DNA from: Baffinella frigidus
Taxonomy: Eukaryota > Cryptophyceae > Cryptomonadales > Baffinellaceae
Reading direction: 5' to 3'
NCBI GenBank assembly: GCA_026770585.1
Contig: MU647193.1
Coordinates: forward strand, 162,242 to 176,771
Length of the DNA stretch: 14,530 bases
Of the stretch, positions 11,201-13,834 are shown piece after piece. The notes below the pieces were generated by a model. It was not told the DNA's origin and made no database searches. It was given only the letters and a program-made list of their open reading frames with translations. A program made the position numbers and the translations under genes. How positions within the stretch are numbered: position 1 is the first letter of the stretch; every line of letters begins with the position of its first letter.

Positions 11201-13070
11201 AGCAAGTGCTAGAGCCCAACTTGCCGCGCCAGGTCCTCCCCCCTGCCTCGATCAGCAAACCACCTTCGAGCGCCGCACCTTCCCCTCCCCTAAACCCCAA
11301 ACCATAGACCCTAAACCCTTGGCGTGCGATGCGCACAACCTCTGGGGCAAGTACCCGCAATTTCCCAAGCTCCCGCTCCAGGTCCTGCCAACCCCTCCAG
11401 AACCAGAAGCGTGAATACCTGCAATACCTCCAGATGCTCCAATCCCTGCAACACCTCCGATCTCTCAAGAACCTCCAATCCATCCAACACCTCCAATCTT
11501 TCGAACACCACCAATCGATGCAACACCTCTGATAGCTCCCACAATTCCAACAGATATTTCCGAACGTCCCTCCCCCCCCTCTCTCTATTGGCAGGGTCTG
11601 CACGGGCGGGCAACGCCGCTGGTCATTCAACCTAACGCACATTTGCGGACACCCTAACGGCTACTTTCTCGCTCTCTCTCTCTCCAGGGTCTGCACGGGC
11701 GGGTGACGGCGCTGGTGATCCCGTCGCTGCGCGACATCGACTCACCGCGCGACTCTGACCCCGTGACTTCCGCGGGGCTGCACGCGCTGATCCGCGACCA
11801 CGGCTTCTCGGAGAGGGTTGTCGAGAAGATGCGCCGCCGCGACGGCGGTACGCACCAACCCCAGCCCCGAAACCCAAAATCTGAAATCTTCAATCCGAAA
11901 CTCGAAACCCTGGACCCTGACCCCGAAACCCTCAACCCTGGATCCTGGACTCTAATCCCCTCACCCTAAACCCTAACCCCTAACACCTAAACCCTAACCC
12001 CTACACCCTAAACCCTGAACCCTAAACCCCAAATCTCCACCCCCAACCCGTAGGCTGTAAGCGGTGACCGGCCTCTGACAGCAGGGATGGCGTGGCTTCA
12101 CTCAACTGAGAATCACCAACCAACGGGGCACCAACCGATAAGCCTCTACTCAAAACGGGCACCACCATTACCCCGAATACAGCAAGCTTACCCTTGAGCT
12201 TACCCTGCGAACGCTTACCCCTGTCGCAGGGATCGCTCGGCTGCAGTCAGGCGCGGCGCTGCTCAAGTCCCCGATAGGGATGGCCCCCCCTGTCGTCGCC
12301 CCGCGCAAGGACGGTGCCACCAAGAGCGCCAAGCCCAAGGGGTGCGCGCCCCCCCCCTCTCCCCCCTCCCCCCACGCTCTCTCCTCGATGAGAGAGATGG
12401 TATGGTGGCTTGACTGAAGCCGGTACCGGATCCTCGCACCGAAGCGGGCCCGTCCCTGCCCTGGCCCTCGCACACTCGCTCTGTCGCGCTGTGCTCGTCC
12501 CCGAGGAGAGCCTCAACTCCACCGGGAAGCTAAGAAAGGGCCGCCACGGCGTGGCAGAGGCAATGGGCCAACGCATCCACACAGCAGGCTACGAAGGAAT
12601 TTCGTGAATAACCCATACGTGATATCCATAGGTCCAGACGGTAGGCAATACCGTAGGGTAGACAATACCGTAGGGGCATAGGGCTGTTCCTATGGATAAG
12701 GTAACGGAAAGTCGGGCAGCATCGGGCGGAAACTCCCTTCGTAGCCCGCTGTGTGGTGTGTAAAGCGACACTAAAGTAAAGCGGTCGCAGGCGAAAGACG
12801 GCGGGTGGAGCAGGGGAGAGCTCAGGGGAGGAGGAGGAAGAGGAGGAGGCGACGGTGTTGGAAGGGGCGTCTCAGGAGGCGGAGCTGTCGGCTGTCACGG
12901 TAAACCCGATCGACCCGCAACCTGATCGACCCTGAACACTAAAACTAAACACTAAACACTAAACACTAACCTCTGAACTCAAAACCCTAAACCCTAAACC
13001 CTAAACCCTAAACCCTAAACCCTAAACCCTAAACCCTAAACCCTAAACCCTAAACCAGACGGACCCATGA
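247..13070 (+). CDS. Outer dynein arm docking complex subunit, DC2/ODA1-ODAD1(CCDC114)-CCDC63 family; 26 coding exons
   Basis: Joining the 26 exons listed separately gives 2121 nt, 706 residues plus TGA, with every splice phase compatible. Residues ~10-290 are heptad-rich, charged coiled coil. Three regions resemble the family from memory: the N-terminal stretch around DEERRHLSRMQ and QREQIEGLR (residues ~12-50); the coil with LRTEIDEIRR and INIANAFYADR (~160-246) followed by LGVWDVNELVSRF (~294-306); and LVDLSFLEEQTLHLIRYV (~474-491). The tail (~498-706) is Pro/Ala-rich with IPSLRDIDSPRDSD and a run of seven Glu. Known family members form the docking complex that attaches outer dynein arms to axonemal doublet microtubules. 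Length is close to animal ODAD1 and longer than algal DC2. Orthology within the family (ODA1, ODA5, CCDC63) is not resolved. No database search was run. Confidence 0.68.
304..397. repeat. Dispersed intron repeat, copy A
   Basis: GA-rich start, then CGTGTGCCCCCATT, ACCGCCGGAT and AACCTCCGGA. Related to 1925-2075. Confidence 0.75.
399..433 (+). CDS. Alternative/duplicate first exon, copy 2
   Basis: Reads WEWNAMSDEE plus CG in the frame of exon 1 and is followed by the same donor, GTACCT. It lies about 140 bp downstream of copy 1. The internal ATG (418) could serve as a start codon, giving MSDEER as the N-terminus. It could be a genuine alternative first exon or a non-functional duplicate. Confidence 0.35.
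583..680. repeat. CAT/ATC trinucleotide tract, intron 1
   Basis: Interrupted runs of ATC/CAT. The His- or Ile-rich open frames across it are artefacts of the repeat. Confidence 0.9.
821..851 (+). CDS. Alternative/duplicate first exon, copy 3
   Basis: Reads YWNAMSHEE plus CG with donor GTACAT at 852. It is the copy closest to exon 2 and is compatible in phase. It is more diverged than copy 2 (Asp to His, Leu to Met beyond the donor). A G-run immediately upstream (791-820) leaves no nearby acceptor, so if used it would have to be a first exon. Confidence 0.3.
1041..1163. repeat. CCCTAAA telomere-like array, intron 1
   Basis: Begins with four or five perfect CCCTAAA units, then drifts (CCTTAAC, CCTGAAC, CCCCAAA). 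It runs up to the acceptor of exon 2. Confidence 0.9.
1166..1229 (+). CDS. Exon 2
   Basis: Acceptor CCCCGCAG, donor GTCCGC at 1230; phase 2 in, phase 0 out. Encodes RHLSRMQTKEHNKLL and on to SQRE, the N-terminal coil segment that resembles the family signature with spaced Leu/Met and a conserved E-N/H pair. Confidence 0.72.
1256..1384. repeat. 129-bp dispersed intron repeat, copy A
   Basis: Aligns with 3908-4036 over equal length; shared blocks include GTGGTACAA, CCAGATTGGT and CAAATAGACTGA. Both copies lie just downstream of an exon or exon copy. Confidence 0.75.
1625..1681. repeat. Degenerate CCCTAAA array, intron 2
   Basis: Seven-base periodic CTAAAC/CTGAAC/CGAAAC units ending 14 nt before exon 3. 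Confidence 0.75.
1696..1758 (+). CDS. Exon 3
   Basis: Acceptor AATGCAG, donor GTGCGA; phase 0 to 0. Encodes VHTQREQIEGLRIDNARLR followed by AQ, a clean heptad coil. The QR-x-x-IE-x-LR-x-x-N arrangement is typical of DC2/ODAD1 N-termini. Confidence 0.75.
1840..1872 (+). pseudogene. Decayed head copy of exon 4
   Basis: Follows GGTGGCAG and reads TAERVHEHNEH against IAERVQEQNEQ of exon 4. The acceptor is kept but similarity stops after 33 nt. It then runs into telomere-like repeats. Confidence 0.7.
1880..1908. repeat. Short CCCTAAA array, intron 3
   Basis: About four degenerate units directly after the decayed exon 4 copy. Confidence 0.7.
1925..2075. repeat. Dispersed intron repeat, copy B
   Basis: Partner of 304-397, with an internal partial duplication of the GGTCACG-GGTTCG block and of the AATTAACCTCCGGA block. 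It ends 17 nt before exon 4. Confidence 0.75.
2092..2178 (+). CDS. Exon 4
   Basis: Acceptor TATTGGCAG, donor GTCCCC; phase 0 to 0, 29 codons from IAERVQEQNEQLNEKK to MGKKFE. A decayed head copy of this exon, with its own acceptor, sits 250 bp upstream at 1840-1872. Confidence 0.75.
2284..2420. mobile_element. 137-bp palindromic (foldback) element, intron 4
   Basis: The outer 40-bp arms (2284-2323 and 2381-2420) are inverted repeats with three mismatches, starting TCCCACTTCGATTTCGT. The 57-bp centre has further imperfect symmetry and C-runs. Either a MITE-like insertion or a hairpin from an inverted duplication. Confidence 0.65.
2543..2611. repeat. CCCTAAA array, intron 4
   Basis: About nine units, mostly perfect, ending just before the exon 5 acceptor. 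Confidence 0.9.
2627..2680 (+). CDS. Exon 5
   Basis: Acceptor CTGACAG, donor GTTCCT; phase 0 to 0. The 18 codons encode VEEAIEKELENLEALKKQ. Two diverged copies of its last 30 nt lie in the following intron (2791-2820 and 2996-3025). Confidence 0.75.
2791..2820 (+). pseudogene. Diverged tail copy of exon 5 (a)
   Basis: Similar to the last 30 nt of exon 5 (LETLEASS against LENLEALK); the donor is lost. Confidence 0.5.
2996..3025 (+). pseudogene. Tail copy of exon 5 (b), donor mutated
   Basis: Reads LETLEALQKQ against LENLEALKKQ, but the following dinucleotide is AT where exon 5 has GT, so it cannot end an exon at the same place. Telomere-like repeats follow at once. Confidence 0.7.
3030..3122. 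repeat. CCCTAAA array, intron 5
   Basis: Mixed CCCTAAA, CCCTAAG and CCCCAAA units between exon 5 copy (b) and the exon 6 head copy. Confidence 0.85.
3130..3218 (+). pseudogene. Head copy of exon 6
   Basis: Reads VKREGAVSKAWLEV and then GLKKPFGKEHEN in the exon 6 frame, with one extra codon in a G-run. It lies 264 bp upstream of exon 6, preceded by an AG. Continuing the frame enters repeats. Confidence 0.75.
3394..3534 (+). CDS. Exon 6
   Basis: Acceptor GAGCGCAG, donor GTGTCA; phase 0 to 0, 47 codons, the largest exon of the N-terminal half. Lys/Glu-rich coil beginning VKRQGAVSKARLEDKKEG and ending HYAQVHSE. It has a head copy upstream (3130-3218) and a tail copy downstream (3835-3893), so it is flanked by fragments of itself on both sides. 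Confidence 0.72.
3538..3703. repeat. CCCTACA variant array, intron 6
   Basis: More than 20 heptamers, most of them CCCTACA or CCCTGCA rather than CCCTAAA. The array starts right at the donor of exon 6. Confidence 0.9.
3835..3893 (+). pseudogene. Tail copy of exon 6
   Basis: NERLQEERVHRYAKSKSTR matches QRLQEERVHHYAQVHSE of exon 6, ending in CAG followed by GTCTCT. The nearest acceptor (GATAG, 3825) would give an exon ending out of phase with exon 7. Confidence 0.72.
3908..4036. repeat. 129-bp dispersed intron repeat, copy B
   Basis: Partner of 1256-1384. It follows the tail copy of exon 6. Confidence 0.75.
4095..4156 (+). CDS. Exon 7
   Basis: Acceptor CGGGGCAG, donor GTACCT; phase 0 in, 2 out. 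Encodes VIAAGRILRTEIDEIRRDKL plus CG. The LRTEIDEIRR segment matches the family's 'LR-x-EI-x-x-LRR-E/D' core as I remember it. Confidence 0.72.
4166..4259. repeat. CCCTAAA array, intron 7
   Basis: Fills almost all of a 116-nt intron from donor to acceptor; perfect units at the left, CCCTGAA variants at the right. Confidence 0.9.
4273..4336 (+). CDS. Exon 8
   Basis: Acceptor GGGGCAG, donor GTCCAA; phase 2 in, 0 out. Completes Arg and encodes IKKVIVERAEVLEAKSVEII then Q. A copy of its last 33 nt with an intact donor follows at 4448-4480. Confidence 0.72.
4448..4480 (+). pseudogene. Tail copy of exon 8
   Basis: VLEAKSVELIQ against VLEAKSVEIIQ. Both Glu differences are synonymous (GAG to GAA), one change is Ile to Leu, and the GTC donor is intact. 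Between the copies lie degenerate CCCGAAA/CCCGGAA repeats. Confidence 0.75.
4666..4743 (+). CDS. Exon 9
   Basis: Acceptor GTATGGCAG, donor GTACAC; phase 0 to 0, 26 codons. INIANAFYADRTKCHLMRSE corresponds to the I-x-x-(S/A)N-x-(A/F)YEAR region of DC2/ODAD1. A tail copy with the same GTACACC donor follows at 4806-4834. Confidence 0.74.
4806..4834 (+). pseudogene. Tail copy of exon 9
   Basis: MRLELSLQA against MRSELISQA, followed by the identical donor stretch GTACACC. A short telomere-like array separates the two copies and another follows the second. Confidence 0.75.
4838..4905. repeat. CCCTAAA array, intron 9
   Basis: About nine near-perfect units running to the exon 10 acceptor. A second small array lies at about 4753-4790. 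Confidence 0.9.
4911..4988 (+). CDS. Exon 10 (GC donor)
   Basis: Acceptor TGACGCAG; phase 0 to 0, 26 codons ending YCDLMMQ. The sequence after CAG is GCGCCC, not GT, and reading through reaches TAA nine codons later inside telomere-like repeats. A GC-AG intron is the simplest explanation. Confidence 0.68.
4991..5073. repeat. CCCTAAA/CCCCAAA array forming intron 10
   Basis: Makes up nearly the whole 87-nt GC-AG intron. Confidence 0.88.
5076..5123 (+). CDS. Exon 11
   Basis: Acceptor CAACAG, donor GTAACC; phase 0 to 0. The 16 codons encode EREEDYQKALLEAKRQ. Both flanking introns (87 and 128 nt) are almost entirely telomere-like repeat, so the exon stands out as an island. Confidence 0.74.
5124..5249. 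repeat. CCCTAAA then CCGAAAA array forming intron 11
   Basis: The 128-nt intron is entirely heptamer repeat. The last four units (5219-5248) are CCGAAAA. Confidence 0.9.
5252..5311 (+). CDS. Exon 12
   Basis: Acceptor AAAACCAG, donor GTCCCG; phase 0 to 0. Encodes ASNLSDPLEDLREAERKRQQ. The acceptor is provided directly by a CCGAAAA-type repeat. Confidence 0.72.
5311..5420. repeat. CCCGAAA variant array, intron 12
   Basis: CCCGAAT/CCCGAAA/CCCAAAC units begin at the donor of exon 12 and decay to the right. Confidence 0.8.
5561..5608 (+). pseudogene. Head copy of exon 13
   Basis: After acceptor TTGGGCAG it reads EVVEAVNCLMHSLGVC against ELVEAVDRLMHSLGVW, then diverges into CCCTGAACGCTGAACC-type repeats just before the real exon. 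Confidence 0.78.
5643..5752 (+). CDS. Exon 13, LGxxDxxELVxxF module
   Basis: Acceptor CTGGACCAG, donor GTCCCT at 5753; phase 0 in, 2 out. Carries LMHSLGVWDVNELVSRFLAK, the best single family match: docking-complex proteins have a (T/S)G-(I/V)-x-D-(I/V)-x-(E/Q)LV-x-x-F segment here. An upstream head copy lies at 5561-5608. A donor at 5742 (phase 0) was rejected because exon 14 needs phase 2. Confidence 0.75.
6216..6276 (+). CDS. Exon 14
   Basis: Acceptor TGGCGGCAG, donor GTTCCC; phase 2 in, 0 out. Encodes YLDALRLDAQTMEVGISDLQ after the split Arg. An internal GT at 6256 would shorten it by 21 nt in frame (ending TME), so a minor isoform is possible. Confidence 0.68.
6435..6470 (+). pseudogene. 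Head copy of exon 15
   Basis: After ATAACCAG the first 24 nt are almost identical to exon 15 (GEAARLMV), then the sequence departs. It lies 101 bp upstream of the exon. Confidence 0.75.
6536..6604 (+). CDS. Exon 15
   Basis: Acceptor GTGACCAG, donor GTCTGC; phase 0 to 0. The 23 codons start GEAARLMVSEPAEHD. An upstream head copy with its own acceptor is at 6435-6470. Confidence 0.7.
6668..6730. repeat. Dispersed intron-15 repeat, copy 1
   Basis: An AT-rich block (GTGTAGGGTTTATCTCAAGA, then ACAGCGATTT) that reappears diverged at 6914-6972. Confidence 0.55.
6823..6838. repeat. Perfect 16-bp palindrome
   Basis: CCTCAGGATCCTGAGG is its own reverse complement. A further CCTGAGG 28 bp to the left adds an alternative pairing. 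Confidence 0.8.
6846..6886. repeat. Tandem duplication of a 19-20 bp GC-rich unit
   Basis: GGTGCTGAGGCGGGCCCGC occurs twice in succession, 8 bp right of the perfect palindrome at 6823-6838. Confidence 0.8.
6914..6972. repeat. Dispersed intron-15 repeat, copy 2
   Basis: GGTTTAGGGTGTATCTTAAG, then ACAGCGTGATTT; partner of 6668-6730. Confidence 0.55.
7008..7067 (+). pseudogene. Near-identical head copy of exon 16
   Basis: Matches exon 16 over about 60 nt with two differences visible in the coding part, including the preceding GGTGGGGCAG acceptor. Offset is 237 bp. It is much less diverged than other copies, so this is a recent duplication or gene conversion. It could be a mutually exclusive exon. 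Confidence 0.7.
7245..7357 (+). CDS. Exon 16
   Basis: Acceptor GTGGGGCAG, donor GTATAC; phase 0 in, 2 out. Encodes IEAATRRAQDWEESSGQSMD and then TLNRVSAIVARLRARSS. Its head is duplicated upstream (7008-7067) and its tail downstream twice (7451-7497, 7655-7708), so the choice of exon here is the least certain of the C-terminal half. Confidence 0.62.
7451..7497 (+). pseudogene. Tail copy of exon 16 (a), reading frame conserved
   Basis: TLTRVSAIVARLRARSS against TLNRVSAIVARLRARSS. Almost all nucleotide changes are synonymous. It is preceded by GGTTCAG and followed by GTCCTC, so it looks like a usable exon, but its phase-0 entry does not fit after exon 16. Confidence 0.65.
7590..7830. repeat. 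CCCGAAA/CCCGGAA variant arrays, intron 16
   Basis: Two blocks of C-G-rich heptamers surround the third exon-16 tail copy. CCCGGAA dominates at 7735-7800. Confidence 0.8.
7655..7708 (+). pseudogene. Tail copy of exon 16 (b)
   Basis: ETLHKVSGIVARLRALL resembles the exon 16 tail and is followed by GTCAGA. It is more diverged and sits between CCCGAAA/CCCGGAA arrays. Confidence 0.6.
7977..8094 (+). CDS. Exon 17
   Basis: Acceptor CATCGACAG, donor GTCCGT; phase 2 in, 0 out. Reads SRLLDVMRPARRRWALIRAN and ends SNASQMQ. Another frame is also open, but only this one joins exon 16 and exon 18 in phase. Tail copies follow at 8233-8271 and 8322-8341. Confidence 0.6.
8233..8271 (+). pseudogene. Tail copy of exon 17 (a)
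   Basis: MQSSPGSDACRMQ against MQSSAVSNASQMQ at the same 39-nt length, followed by GC instead of GT. Confidence 0.6.
8322..8341 (+). pseudogene. Tail copy of exon 17 (b)
   Basis: CAGTCCTCGGCCGAATGCAG followed by GTCTGC. The downstream flank (GCCGCCCG...GGATTCGCG) also repeats between 8190-8222 and 8350-8390, so the duplication extends into the intron. Confidence 0.5.
8523..8632. repeat. CCCTAAA/CCCCAAA array, intron 17
   Basis: About 14 units leading to the acceptor of exon 18. Confidence 0.88.
8641..8733 (+). CDS. Exon 18
   Basis: Acceptor GTGAAGCAG, donor GTCGCC; phase 0 to 0, 31 codons from ALKQRAQQAERVDPRRK to LGDLECAQQ. The LGDLE-CAQQG junction with exon 19 corresponds to the LG-x-x-GV region that precedes the family's EQ motif. 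Confidence 0.72.
8817..8962. repeat. CCCCAAA variant array, intron 18
   Basis: About eight uninterrupted CCCCAAA units (8876-8935) within degenerate flanks, ending at the exon 19 acceptor. Confidence 0.9.
8964..9044 (+). CDS. Exon 19, EQ motif of docking-complex family
   Basis: Acceptor GAAACAG, donor GTACCA; phase 0 to 0. Carries LVDLSFLEEQTLHLIRYV, comparable with the L-x-x-(Y/L)-x-x-(I/L)-EQ-(R/K)-T-x-E-(I/L)-(L/I) segment near the end of the conserved region in DC2/ODAD1. Failure to splice at 9045 would add VPRRA and end at TAG 9060-9062. Confidence 0.7.
9228..9710 (-). pseudogene. Possible broken gene fragment inside intron 19
   Basis: One minus-strand frame runs from about 9710 to TAG 9228-9230 with a single internal TGA (9435-9437). 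Parts look protein-like: SISKAICSPRIFANLVKR before the stop, and VQQFETCCEFAAERGKSG and QHFLEGRGAKEKTIWKKLQG after it. I do not recognise the family. The 751-nt intron is the second longest and only its right end has telomere-like repeats, so this may be an inserted element. A different minus frame is open for 181 codons over the same region but has an unnatural Arg/Ser-rich composition. Confidence 0.25.
9736..9786. repeat. CCCTAAA array, intron 19
   Basis: Seven units ending 10 nt before exon 20; the rest of this long intron lacks the repeat. Confidence 0.85.
9796..9894 (+). CDS. Exon 20
   Basis: Acceptor CTCGACAG, donor GTGCCC; phase 0 to 0, 33 codons, Gly/Ala/Val/Pro-rich: SVNGTALLKTGSASQGG to VAPPRK. 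Its ends resemble exon 24 (SGAALLKS to VAPRK), suggesting an old internal repeat in the tail. Low complexity makes the exon boundaries less sure. Confidence 0.55.
9906..9962. repeat. CT-rich microsatellite, intron 20
   Basis: CTCTCT tracts interrupted by CGCGCGCG, immediately after exon 20. Confidence 0.9.
9979..10174. promoter_or_regulatory. CACGTG motif cluster with a 26-bp direct repeat, intron 20
   Basis: CACGTG occurs at 9980, 9991, 10070 and 10144, and again at 10352 within the palindrome GGCCACGTGGCC. TGTTGCGCACTCCTCCC-type repeats lie at 10011-10036 and 10148-10173. CACGTG is a bHLH/bZIP-type core in plants and animals; any function here is inference. Confidence 0.35.
10231..10334. 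repeat. CCCTAAA/CCCCAAA array, intron 20
   Basis: About 14 units, mid-intron, with no exon immediately downstream. Confidence 0.88.
10474..10506 (+). pseudogene. Head copy of exon 21
   Basis: Reads GKESTQAAVT against GKEGTRAAIA of exon 21, then continues into a GTAGAGAGAG run. Confidence 0.65.
10599..10688 (+). CDS. Exon 21
   Basis: Acceptor CCCTGCAG, donor GTGCTC; phase 0 to 0, 30 codons: HGKEGTRAAIAGTASANIAS to PPLEEEVK. A head copy is 120 bp upstream (10474-10506). Confidence 0.58.
10690..10995. repeat. Strongly degenerate telomere-like sequence, intron 21
   Basis: C/A-rich sequence with scattered CCTAAACCC and CTAACCCC words over most of the intron, suggesting an old decayed array. Confidence 0.6.
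11004..11051 (+). CDS. Exon 22
   Basis: Acceptor CTGACCTAG, donor GTCTCC; phase 0 to 0, GMSSTKYPQGPKFPLQ. Of three related copies in this region (11004, 11185, 11334) it is the only one with an acceptor in phase with exon 21. The GP-K/Q-x-P start of the tail is reminiscent of algal DC2. Confidence 0.5.
11185..11223 (+). pseudogene. Copy of exon 22 with in-frame stop
   Basis: Aligns with the 3' part of exon 22 but the Tyr codon of KYPQ is TAA here. The end CCAG followed by GTCCTC is kept. Confidence 0.45.
11334..11381 (+). pseudogene. Copy of exon 22, frame intact
   Basis: HNLWGKYPQFPKLPLQ with donor GTCCTG resembles STKYPQGPKFPLQ of exon 22. The only near acceptor (CCATAG, 11308) gives the wrong entry phase, so it is not included in the model. 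Confidence 0.5.
11395..11530. repeat. 18-bp minisatellite, intron 22
   Basis: Units near CCTCCAATCCATCCAACA repeat about seven times with drift. One forward frame reads as Leu-Gln-rich, but this is a by-product of the period. Confidence 0.7.
11595..11632 (+). pseudogene. Head copy of exon 23
   Basis: After ATTGGCAG it reads GLHGRATPLVI against GLHGRVTALVI, then diverges. It lies 93 bp upstream of the exon. Confidence 0.75.
11688..11847 (+). CDS. Exon 23
   Basis: Acceptor after a CT-repeat (TCTCTCCAG), donor GTACGC; phase 0 in, 1 out, 53 codons. Contains VIPSLRDIDSPRDSD and LHALIRDHGFSERVVEKMRR, matching the acidic/Ser tail of docking-complex proteins in character. A head copy is at 11595-11632. 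Confidence 0.7.
11930..12045. repeat. CCCTAAA/CCCTAAC array, intron 23
   Basis: Degenerate on the left (CCCTGGA, CCCGAAA), more regular from 11963. Confidence 0.8.
12230..12341 (+). CDS. Exon 24
   Basis: Acceptor CTGTCGCAG, donor GTGCGC; phase 1 in, 2 out. Encodes IARLQSGAALLKSPIGMAPP and ends TKSAKPK plus GG. Reading through the donor gives a Pro-rich stretch and a TGA at 12415, a possible retained-intron C-terminus. Confidence 0.66.
12577..12756. mobile_element. 180-bp MITE-like foldback element, intron 24
   Basis: The left end CCACACAGCAGGCTACGAAG is matched in inverted orientation by the right end, with one mismatch in about 21 and similarity continuing a few bases further. Nested inside are a perfect 10-bp inverted repeat (TATCCATAGG 12623-12632 / CCTATGGATA 12689-12698) and a tandem CAATACCGTAGGG. 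There is no evident target-site duplication and no coding capacity. Intron 24 is one of three lacking telomere-like repeats. Confidence 0.7.
12791..12899 (+). CDS. Exon 25, acidic tail
   Basis: Acceptor GGTCGCAG, donor GTAAAC; phase 2 in, 0 out. Encodes RKTAGGAGESSGEEEEEEEA and ends AELSAVT. A Glu-rich C-terminal stretch is a known trait of algal DC2. Confidence 0.7.
12935..13057. repeat. CACTAAA then perfect CCCTAAA array, intron 25
   Basis: Four CACTAAA-type units, then about ten perfect CCCTAAA units (from ~12985) running directly into the last acceptor. This is the most homogeneous internal array. Confidence 0.92.
13059..13070 (+). CDS. Exon 26 (stop)
   Basis: The acceptor is a TAAACCAG formed at the end of a perfect CCCTAAA array. 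The exon is four codons, T-D-P-TGA. The complete in-phase closure of a 26-exon chain here supports the model. Confidence 0.6.
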   Translation, partial: TDP

Positions 13071-13834
13071 GCCCGCGTGAGAGATGTGCGAGGAGTGAGA
13101 GGAGGGTTGCCAGAGGTTTGCCACGGTGCTGTTCAGAGAGAGAGAGAGAGAGAGAGAGAGAATGCGCGTCGCCACGGCGCCGTTCCCGCTTAACGTCTAG
13201 TGTGTGGCTGCTAAGCGTTCAGCGTTCAGCGTTCAGCGTTCAGCGTTCAGCGTTCAGCGTTTTCCGCAACAGCCGATAACGTGGGTGGGCCGAGGGACAG
13301 AGGAGAGGGGCTATTGTAAGTAAATGTAGGCGGGTGGGAGGTGCGGGCCGGGGTGAGGGTCGCCCGGGTTTCGGGTTTCGGGTTTAAGAGGGTGTGGTGT
13401 GCGAGAGGAGTGTCAATGAAGAGGGCTCTGGGGGAGCGATGCATGCACGGCGTTTCGGCCGTTGACTTTTGGTATGGGCCTTCAGCCGACTTGTTTTATC
13501 CTGGTGTGTGTGTGAGTATGGGAACTTTTTGTATACCTTCACACACCCGATGAGGATACCCTTTAGCCGGTTTCTGCCGCGATCCTCTGCACCGGGGGGC
13601 CTGAATGTGATCCGAAAGGAAGCATGGCTTTTCTGCAGAACCAGTTCCGGTGTCCGCCTATGTTGGGAGATCGAAGAACCTAAAGGACCTAAAGGGACGA
13701 ACTGAAAAGCGTCTGTTGATCGAGAGTGATGCTTTAGGTTCTGCTGAGACACAGCCTCGGTGGGGGTGCATACATGGCCAACCCCTTAACCAGGGGCCAG
13801 ATCCGCTGTCCCGCAGAGTGGGCAGTGGGGGTAT
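13071..13834. other. 3' flank of the gene, no clear gene
   Basis: Holds the presumed 3' UTR, a GA run (~13134-13162), a GTTCAGC array, and a TGTAA (13315-13319) that would be a green-algal-type poly(A) signal if it applies here. Short open frames exist on both strands (for example + 13469-13705 and - 13384-13752). None shows a domain I recognise, and I do not call them genes. Confidence 0.4.
13213..13261. repeat. GTTCAGC heptamer array
   Basis: Six units of a 7-bp repeat, the same period as the telomere but a different sequence, in the 3' flank. Confidence 0.9.

Noticed and set aside
11329-11532. Leu-Gln-rich open frame resembling a coiled coil
   Set aside because: Produced by the 18-bp minisatellite; three different frames on both strands are equally open and repetitive.
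12342-12417. Read-through of exon 24 into a Pro/Ser-rich C-terminus ending at TGA 12415
   Set aside because: Splicing at GT 12342 joins exon 25 in phase and leads to an acidic tail typical of the family and a clean stop. The read-through is poly-C driven and could be a retained-intron form at most.
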